NCBI GenBank assembly: GCA_016872875.1
Contig: VGYW01000156.1
Span: 1 to 17,582 of the forward strand
DNA: 17,582 nucleotides
DNA from: Planctomycetota bacterium
GTDB lineage: Bacteria; Planctomycetota; PUPC01; DSUN01
Reading direction: 5' to 3'
A program made the position numbers and the translations under genes. The notes beneath the pieces are model-generated. The model had not been told where the DNA came from. It was given only the letters and a program-made list of their open reading frames with translations, and ran no database searches. Below are positions 12,595 through 17,582 of the stretch, one piece after another. The first letter of the stretch is position 1. Each line of letters starts with the position of its first letter.

Positions 12595-15165
12595 TTGCCC
12601 GGATTCACGTTCGTAGGGCGCGAGGCCGAGCTCGCCGCGTTCCGGCAGGCGCTGGACCGGCCAGGGGGGGAGCTGTTCCTCGTGGCCGGCGCCGAGGGCA
12701 CCGGGAAGTCGCACCTGCTGCGCCAACTTCGCTACGAGGCGGAGCGCGCGGGGCGCCACGTGGTGCAGCACTGCTGCCTGGGCCACCTGCTCGACGCCGA
12801 CCTGCGCCAGTACGCGGTCATCGGCGCCCTGGCGGCGGCGCACGAGGCCGCGGTGCTCAGGCCCGGCGAGGCGGCCGAGGCCGGCATGTCCGTGCGCCTG
12901 GTGCCGAACCCCCGCGAGTTCTTCGGCCACCTGCTGGGCGAGGACCGCCGCCCCGTGGCCGAGAAGCTCCTGGGCCTCCTCGCCGTGGCCTCCGACCACC
13001 TGAGCGACGACGCCTGCCTCGTGCTCCTCCTCGACCTCGGGCGCGCCGAGGGGAAGGATGCCTTCCCCGTGGAGTTCCTCGCGCGCCGCCTGCCCGACCG
13101 CGTGAAGCTTGCCATCGCCGCGAACGAGCTGCCGGAGGGGGTGGAGGGCCTGGCGGGCGCCACGCTCGTGCGCGAGCTGCCGCCCCTGGGCGAGGGGGAG
13201 GCCAAGCGCCTCCTGGAGTTCCACCACCCGCGCGGCGCGCCAGTGGATGCCCTCGTGGCGCCGGCCATTGCGAAGTTCCGCGGGAACCCGCTTCTGACCG
13301 ATATGGCGGCGAAGCTGGTGGCGGGCTCGCCGAACCCCGTGGGCGCCCTGGCGGACCTGCCTGCGGCCGCCGCCGGCCTCTGCCAGCAGCTCCTGGCCCG
13401 CACGAGGGACGAGGCGCGCGCACTGGTCGAGTGCGTCGCGCGCGTGCCCTCGGGCCTCGGCACCGCGGCGCTGCGCGCCTTCCTCAACATGGCCGACACG
13501 GATGTCCAGCGCGTGCTGCTGTCGGACGAGGTCCGCAACGTGGTGGTGACTCGGCGCGCGGCGGGCGGCGCCGAGGCCGTGGTCTTCCACGAGACCTTCG
13601 CCGACCTGTTCCTGGGCGAACGCGGGCCGGAGGTCGCCGCCTTCCACAAGCGCGCGGCCGCGCACTTCCTGGCCACCGCGCAGAAGAACCCCCGCAACGT
13701 CGAGGCCCTCGGCGCACACTCGTACCACATCAGGCTCTCCGGCGACAAGGTGCAGTTCATGCAGGACTTCCCCAGGACCCTGAAGCCGAAGCAGAACCTG
13801 GGCCTCCTGCACCTCCTGGCCAGCGAGTACCGGCTCCTGCTCCTCTGGTCGCGCGGCGGCGACGCGCCGGTGAACCGCCCGATGTGCATGGCCCACCTCG
13901 CGCGCATCTACCAGCAGCTCGGGGAGTACCAGGAGGCCCTGCGGAACCACCGCGACGCCCTGGAGGTCTACCAGAAGCAGAGCGACAAGAACAGCACGGC
14001 GGCCCAGCTCGCCAGCATCGCCGGCGTGCTGTGCGACATGGGGCACCCCGACGAGGCCGTGAAGTCCCTCGAGCAGGCGATGGCCATCAACGAGGCGGCG
14101 GGGAACAAGGCGGCCCTCGCCTCCGACCTGGCGAGCCTCGGCGCTCTCCAGGAGCGGGTCGGCCGCCTCCACGACGCCCTCCGCTCCCACCAGCGCGCCC
14201 TCGAGCTCTTCCGCGGCCTCCGCAACGAGCTCGACGCCGCCAGCGAGCTCGCACGCATGGCCGGCCTCCACCGCAAGCTCGGCAACCCGCGCGACGCCGT
14301 CTCCCGATACCAGGAGGCCTGGCGCCTCAACAGCCGCAGCAACGCCACCCGCGCCGCCGTGGCCGACCTGCGCAACCTCGGCGCAGTCTTCCAGGAGCTC
14401 GCCGACATGGAGAAGGCCATCACCTGCCTCGAACAGGCCTTGGAGCTCGACCACAACCTCGGGGACCGCCACGCGGAGGCCGAGGACCTCCGCTCGCTGG
14501 GCGCCATGCACATCAAGCTCGGCGAGCCCGACGAGGCCGCCCGTTGCCTCCAGCAAGCGGTCGCACTCGCCCACTCGTTCGGCGACCCCGGCGGCGAGGC
14601 GCGCGGCACCATCGCCCTCGCACAGGCCCACGTTGCCGCCGGCCGGCACGCCGACGCGCGCCGGCTCCTCGAGCAGGCCGTGGCCCTCACCGCGCGCCTC
14701 CGCGACCCCGAGGCAGAGGCCAGGGCTCGCGCCGCCCTCGAGGGCCTCGGCCAGCCGCCCCCCTCCGCGCCTCTCCCCGAACCCCCCGCACCCCAGGAGG
14801 CCACCGTCCTGGAGCAACCGCCCGCCCGCGCGTTCGCCGACCCATCGCAGGCCGCTGCTGCTCAGGACCGCACCCGCCAACAACAGGAGCCCACACCCAT
14901 GGCGCTGCCCGACGAGATAAATCTGGACGACGACGCCGATGCCCCGGCCCCGCTCGGCCCGGAGCCGTCGGCACTGGAGGCTGCGCTCGTGGCGCCTGCG
15001 GAGGCGGCCGCTGCGGCACCCGCCCCGGACGTCGTGGCGGCGCTCCGCGCGGAACTCGCCCAGGCCAAGGCGCGCATCGCCGAGCTCGAGGCCGAGGTCC
15101 TGCGCCAGAAACAGGTCGCCGACGCTTTCAAGGAGATCGTCTCCAAGGCGATGCAGGCACGCTGA
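12595..15165 (+). CDS. STAND-like NTPase with TPR repeats and C-terminal coiled coil
   Basis: An 856-residue multidomain signalling-type protein. The N-terminus FVGREAELAAF (6-16) leads to Walker A GAEGTGKS (32-39), a Walker B-like strand CLVLLLDLG (141-149), and RGNPLL (229-234), which resembles the GNPL/GxP element that follows the NTPase core in STAND ATPases. A helical region (to about 420) is followed by about seven TPRs of near-exact 40-residue period (430-720), e.g. ARIYQQLGEYQEALRNHRDA. Next come a proline-rich linker and a predicted coiled coil, AELAQAKARIAELEAEVLRQ, at the end. STAND proteins act as nucleotide-gated switches on which TPRs sense a ligand; no effector domain (nuclease, TIR, protease) is visible, so the output is unclear. 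The start is TTG 12595: GGAGGT at 12584-12589 and a promoter at 12514-12542 support it. Confidence 0.85.
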   Translation: MPGFTFVGREAELAAFRQALDRPGGELFLVAGAEGTGKSHLLRQLRYEAERAGRHVVQHCCLGHLLDADLRQYAVIGALAAAHEAAVLRPGEAAEAGMSVRLVPNPREFFGHLLGEDRRPVAEKLLGLLAVASDHLSDDACLVLLLDLGRAEGKDAFPVEFLARRLPDRVKLAIAANELPEGVEGLAGATLVRELPPLGEGEAKRLLEFHHPRGAPVDALVAPAIAKFRGNPLLTDMAAKLVAGSPNPVGALADLPAAAAGLCQQLLARTRDEARALVECVARVPSGLGTAALRAFLNMADTDVQRVLLSDEVRNVVVTRRAAGGAEAVVFHETFADLFLGERGPEVAAFHKRAAAHFLATAQKNPRNVEALGAHSYHIRLSGDKVQFMQDFPRTLKPKQNLGLLHLLASEYRLLLLWSRGGDAPVNRPMCMAHLARIYQQLGEYQEALRNHRDALEVYQKQSDKNSTAAQLASIAGVLCDMGHPDEAVKSLEQAMAINEAAGNKAALASDLASLGALQERVGRLHDALRSHQRALELFRGLRNELDAASELARMAGLHRKLGNPRDAVSRYQEAWRLNSRSNATRAAVADLRNLGAVFQELADMEKAITCLEQALELDHNLGDRHAEAEDLRSLGAMHIKLGEPDEAARCLQQAVALAHSFGDPGGEARGTIALAQAHVAAGRHADARRLLEQAVALTARLRDPEAEARARAALEGLGQPPPSAPLPEPPAPQEATVLEQPPARAFADPSQAAAAQDRTRQQQEPTPMALPDEINLDDDADAPAPLGPEPSALEAALVAPAEAAAAAPAPDVVAALRAELAQAKARIAELEAEVLRQKQVADAFKEIVSKAMQAR

Positions 15166-15192
15166 ACGCTGGACCCTGCGTTTGTCACCCTT

Positions 15193-15317
15193 GCGCGCTT
15201 CGCGCGCCTGCAGGGGATGGATGGGTGCTTGGATGGGTGGATGGGTGTCAGACAGTCATCCATTCATCCACCCATCCAATCATCCCCTCTTGCTGCGGCC
15301 AACGGCCGCTTTGGAAC
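15193..15317 (+). repeat. GGATGG/CATCC hairpin element, copy B
   Basis: The second copy of the element at 3245-3482, shorter and in the same orientation, again between a stop codon and a downstream plus-strand gene. GCGCGCTTCGCGCGC lies at 15193-15207, a GGATGG arm at 15212-15247, GTCAGA at 15247-15252, a CATCC arm at 15257-15288, and the tail GGCCA..GGCCGC.TTGG.A at 15298-15317. TTGGATGGGTGGATG (15229-15243) pairs exactly with 15265-15279, and the same 15-mer occurs in copy A at 3340-3354. The last about 37 nt align to copy A without gaps, with about 27 matches by hand. Confidence 0.85.
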
Positions 15318-15336
15318 AGGCTCAGGAGAGTTATCC

Positions 15337-16146
15337 ATGTTCGGCTGGCTATTCGGCGGGAAGAAGAAGAAGAAACCCAGCGGCCCGGAGCCGGAGCGCG
15401 CGGCGCACGCGGCGCACGCGGCCAAGCAGGCCCCCGCGCCCGCGGCTCCGGCGGCGCCGGCCGCGCCGGCCCCCAAGCCCATCGCCGCCGCCGAGGCGGC
15501 GCGCGGCCGCACAGCCGACGACGTCTTGCGCGAGCTTGAGGGCCAGGTGGCCCCCGAGCCCGCCGAGGAGGCGGCTCCCGAGGCCCCCGTTGACCCCAAC
15601 CTCGGGCGGCACCTCCTGGCCGAAGGCCCCGTCACCCGCGAGTTCATCCAGCAACAGCTCACCGTGAGCGGCAAGGCCGACTCCTACCTGGGCCACATCC
15701 TCGCCCGCGTGCGCGCGCCCGCCGAGGCGAAGCTCTACAGGCTCCTCGCGGGCGGCTACGAGATGCCGCAGGTGGACCTCAAGCAGTGCAAGATACCAAT
15801 GGCGGTCGCTCGCTCCGTGCCCGCGGACACGCTGCGGAAGTATAAGATGCTGCCCATCGAGCAGATAGGCGACCTGTTGTGCGTGGCCTTCTCGGGCGAG
15901 CCGAACCCGAAGGCCGCCGAGGCCATTCGCAAGGCCACGGGCCTCCGCGTCAAGGCCCTTGGCTGCCCGCCGCACCACATCGAAATCCTCCTCCGCCGCC
16001 TCCTCCGCGAGGTCGCCGTCGCCCAGGTCGTCGCCGCCGTCCCCATCCCCGAGGCCGACTACGACGAGGCCCTCCGCGGCCCCGAGCCGCGCTGGGAGAG
16101 CATCCACGCCTCCCGTGGCCCGTTGCGCGCGGTGCGCCTCGCCTGA
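15337..16146 (+). CDS. Stand-alone MshEN (type II secretion GspE N-terminal) domain protein
   Basis: A 269-residue protein. It starts with a short hydrophobic/aromatic head MFGWLFGG followed by a lysine run (GKKKKKP), which could bind membrane. An alanine/proline linker (20-88) follows, then the bipartite GspE/PilB N-terminal domain: LGRHLLAEGPVTREFIQQQL (89-108) with LGHILARVRA, then PQVDL and VPADTLRKYKMLPIEQIGDLLCVAFS (161-186), and ATGLRVKALGCPPHHIEILL (200-219). In secretion and pilus ATPases this domain precedes the motor and in some binds c-di-GMP; here the ATPase is absent and I do not see a clear c-di-GMP signature. Free-standing versions occur in bacteria as regulators. The start is ATG 15337 with AGGAGAG at 15324-15330. 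It sits between the STAND-TPR and REC-HATPase genes, suggesting a common signalling task. Confidence 0.8.
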   Translation: MFGWLFGGKKKKKPSGPEPERAAHAAHAAKQAPAPAAPAAPAAPAPKPIAAAEAARGRTADDVLRELEGQVAPEPAEEAAPEAPVDPNLGRHLLAEGPVTREFIQQQLTVSGKADSYLGHILARVRAPAEAKLYRLLAGGYEMPQVDLKQCKIPMAVARSVPADTLRKYKMLPIEQIGDLLCVAFSGEPNPKAAEAIRKATGLRVKALGCPPHHIEILLRRLLREVAVAQVVAAVPIPEADYDEALRGPEPRWESIHASRGPLRAVRLA

Positions 16147-16150
16147 CAGA

Positions 16151-16203
16151 CCAGCCTGCCGCGGGCCGCCAACCCGCGGGAGGCCAGCAGACGGGAGGCT
16201 GGC
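16151..16203 (+). promoter_or_regulatory. Nested stem-loop in the leader of the REC-HATPase gene
   Basis: The outer arms CCAGCCT (16151-16157) and AGGCTGG (16197-16203) enclose the inner arms CCGCGGG and CCCGCGG with a 7-nt loop. The only Shine-Dalgarno-like run before the next start, GGGAGG (16193-16198), touches the outer arm, so the structure could limit translation. No T-run follows, so termination is less likely. Confidence 0.4.
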
Positions 16204-16212
16204 GGTTCAGCC

Positions 16213-17070
16213 ATGGGCGATGCAACCCCCGACGGCTCGGCCCCCCAGCGCGCCATCATCCTCGCCGTCCCCGAGGACGGCGTCTTCGCGCCCATCATAC
16301 AGTCGGGCTTCACCGGCGCCGGCTGGGGCGCCGTCCTCGTCCACCGCGCCGAGGCCCTCGCCGAGATCGCACAGGGGCCGGCCGTCGCTCTCGTCGTCCT
16401 CGACATGGCCCTCCCCGGCGCACAAGAGGTCCTCCACGCCCTCAAGCTCAATCCCGCCACGAACTGGATTCCCGTCGTAGCCGTCTTCCCCCGCTCCGTC
16501 GCACCCCTGCGGCCCACCCGACTGCGCGTGCAGGCGGACCTCGAGCTCGGCGAGCCGCTCGAAATCCACCAGCTCATCGCCGCCGCCGAGAGCAGGGCCG
16601 TCCGCTCCAGGGAAGCCCCCTCCACCCGCAAGGTCTGCTGCGTCCTCCCCAGCCGCCGGGCCGACCTCGAGCGCGCCGTCGAGATCGCCGCCGCCTTCCT
16701 CCGCCACAGCGGCCTCGACGAAGTCGCCCAGACCCACCTCCTCGCCGCCGTCCGCGAAGCCATCGGCAACGCCATGCAGCACGGCCACAGGAACGACCCC
16801 GAAAAACACGTCCACCTCGAACTCCGGCAGAACCCCGCCACCGTCACCGTCTCCATCCGCGACGAGGGGCCGGGCTTCGACGCCGAACACTTCATGCGCC
16901 TGGCACTCCTGCGCGACGCCGCCAAGGCCGCACGCGAGCGCCACCGCGCAGGCGGCCAGGGCGGACTCGGCATGCTCATGCTCATCCGATGCACCGACCG
17001 CATCCGCTACAGCAAGTCCGGAAACCTCGTCACCCTCACCAAGTTCATCCGCCACCGCCCCGCCTACTGA
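16213..17070 (+). CDS. Degenerate receiver domain fused to RsbW-type HATPase (anti-sigma-like kinase)
   Basis: A 285-residue two-domain regulator. Residues 13-127 resemble a response-regulator receiver: the possible phospho-acceptor D64 sits in ALVVLDMALPG, but the conserved KP near the C-terminus reads EP (LELGEPLEIHQL), so the catalytic lysine is missing. Residues 140-280 form a HATPase_c_2 domain of the RsbW/SpoIIAB class: N-box REAIGNAMQHG (E182, N186), G1 box DEGPGFD (217-223), G2 box GGLGMLM (250-256). RsbW-type proteins bind sigma factors or phosphorylate anti-sigma antagonists; that output is inferred, and no STAS or sigma gene is in view. The start is ATG 16213; GGGAGG at 16193-16198 is 14 nt away, rather far, so initiation may be weak or controlled by the stem-loop upstream. 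It ends the co-directional cluster. Confidence 0.85.
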   Translation: MGDATPDGSAPQRAIILAVPEDGVFAPIIQSGFTGAGWGAVLVHRAEALAEIAQGPAVALVVLDMALPGAQEVLHALKLNPATNWIPVVAVFPRSVAPLRPTRLRVQADLELGEPLEIHQLIAAAESRAVRSREAPSTRKVCCVLPSRRADLERAVEIAAAFLRHSGLDEVAQTHLLAAVREAIGNAMQHGHRNDPEKHVHLELRQNPATVTVSIRDEGPGFDAEHFMRLALLRDAAKAARERHRAGGQGGLGMLMLIRCTDRIRYSKSGNLVTLTKFIRHRPAY

Positions 17071-17184
17071 CCCCGTTGCGCCCTCTCCCGCCCCCCATTC
17101 CAGCGTGGGAACGAACGAAGTCTCGGGCGCAAGTCCTCCTGCCGAGGCCGCCTGGTTCAGCCATGGTGCTGAACCCGGTCGAAT

Positions 17185-17313
17185 ACGGGCATCCTGGCGT
17201 TCCGCACGCTTCCGGGGCGGTCCCGCCATACTGTGTCAAGCCCAACCTGGCCCACGATGGGTATTTTGGCGGTCCGGACGCATCCGGGGCCGTTTCTTCC
17301 CATAGTGTGTCAA
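17185..17313. repeat. Degenerate direct repeat, two units of about 56 bp
   Basis: The units 17185-17239 and 17257-17313 align over their first 37 bp with about 29 matches by hand. Both end in CCATAsTGTGTCAA (17226-17239 and 17300-17313), after a slightly different 6-8 bp stretch. An 17-bp non-matching spacer separates them. Confidence 0.65.
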
Positions 17314-17343
17314 CTGCGCCACTGATGTTTGACCCACTATGGG
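17299..17343. repeat. Imperfect 15-bp inverted repeat, possible insertion-sequence end
   Basis: CCCATAGTGTGTCAA (17299-17313) and TTGACCCACTATGGG (17329-17343) are complementary at 14 of 15 positions around a 15-nt loop. The TGTCAA...TTGACCCACT arrangement reminds me of the multiple internal repeats at ends of IS21-family elements, but no istA/istB frame follows in the window. An operator or structured RNA are alternatives. Confidence 0.45.
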
Positions 17344-17524
17344 CGGCCTGGCGTGCAATTCCGAACAAACAAGACAAGCCCGCGCGCCCGCCCGCCCGCC
17401 AGACCAAGACAGAATGTGGTGGAAGCCAATGTCCAAAGCCCAAAACCCATTGGGAACGTCCCAACTTCTTGAGCCTCCCCGGGCGACGCTCTCCGCGCCG
17501 CGGGAACGCAAAGGCAAACTCGCC

Positions 17525-17546
17525 TCTGGGGGACCAGTCCCCCAGA
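17525..17546. terminator. 9-bp GC-rich stem-loop near window end
   Basis: TCTGGGGGA (17525-17533), loop CCAG, TCCCCCAGA (17538-17546). It is stable but without a T-run on either strand. It could end a transcript entering from the right on the minus strand or be a common G/C palindrome. Confidence 0.35.
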
Positions 17547-17582
17547 CCCCCTGGGATTTATCGCATTCGGCCACCGGCACGT

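Larger units (their letters stand above)
17071..17582. other. Intergenic region without a convincing gene
   Basis: This 512-bp tail holds no frame with a family match or good start signals. It contains an 8-bp inverted repeat GGTTCAGC/GCTGAACC with a 6-nt loop (17154-17175), a degenerate direct repeat (17185-17313), a 15-bp imperfect inverted repeat (17299-17343), a C/G simple stretch near 17380-17400, and a 9-bp stem-loop (17525-17546). Base composition is more mixed than in the genes. Confidence 0.6.

Noticed and set aside
12523..14883. Long open frame (786 codons) on the minus strand opposite the STAND-TPR gene
   Set aside because: It is a mirror frame of G/C-ending codons; the plus-strand product has Walker A and TPRs with promoter and Shine-Dalgarno, while the minus product is a Val/Gly/Glu/Leu string without motifs.
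16204..17166. Shared 13-mer GGTTCAGCCATGG at 16204-16216 and 17154-17166
   Set aside because: A single 13-bp match is expected by chance in a GC-biased window of this length, and the flanks do not align.
17105..17305. 66-codon plus-strand frame in the terminal intergenic region
   Set aside because: It consists of the translated degenerate direct repeat, with no Shine-Dalgarno and no recognisable domain.

Overview
The window is G+C-rich DNA, roughly two thirds G+C by eye. It comes from a bacterium that I infer to be a planctomycete or a close relative in the PVC group. The basis is a Tat-signal Gfo/Idh/MocA oxidoreductase of the type abundant there, exported SAM-methyltransferase-like proteins, a GspE-N (MshEN) domain protein without its ATPase, and a REC/HATPase fusion. 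No rRNA, tRNA or CRISPR array was seen.

Layout. 1-2583: the 3' part of der (ribosome-assembly GTPase), then an APC-family amino-acid permease with its own promoter. 2640-4233: two tandem, nearly identical exported methyltransferase-fold proteins, separated by a GGATGG/CATCC hairpin element and closed by a good intrinsic terminator. 4247-6442: a promoter drives three tightly coupled genes (a small DUF5678-like protein, a retropepsin-like aspartic protease, a Tat-exported oxidoreductase) joined by GTGA and ATGA stop/start overlaps. 6525-8753 is an accessory patch. It holds a C-terminal TIR-domain protein of lower G+C, an orphan RelB-like antitoxin with a small partner on the minus strand, and a VOC/glyoxalase gene truncated after about 45 residues but keeping its promoter and Shine-Dalgarno. 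8849-10765: an exported two-domain protein, a LolA-like N-terminus fused to a C45 acyltransferase/peptidase. 10826-12413: a two-gene module that looks like a type II restriction-modification system, a beta-class DNA methyltransferase overlapping a PD-ExK nuclease candidate. 12595-17070: a STAND-like NTPase with TPRs and a coiled coil, a second copy of the GGATGG/CATCC element, a stand-alone MshEN protein, and a degenerate receiver fused to an RsbW-type ATPase. 17071-17582: no convincing gene; it holds degenerate direct and inverted repeats that may be remnants of an insertion-sequence end.

Transcription is mostly on the plus strand. Seven sigma70-like promoters (TTGNNN, 16-17 bp, TAnNNT) were found just upstream of transcription units and help decide several starts. 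The strongest candidates for something undescribed are the paired GGATGG/CATCC structured elements with their conserved flanks, the N-terminal domain of the TIR protein, the PD-ExK nuclease gene, and the STAND-TPR / MshEN / REC-HATPase cluster.
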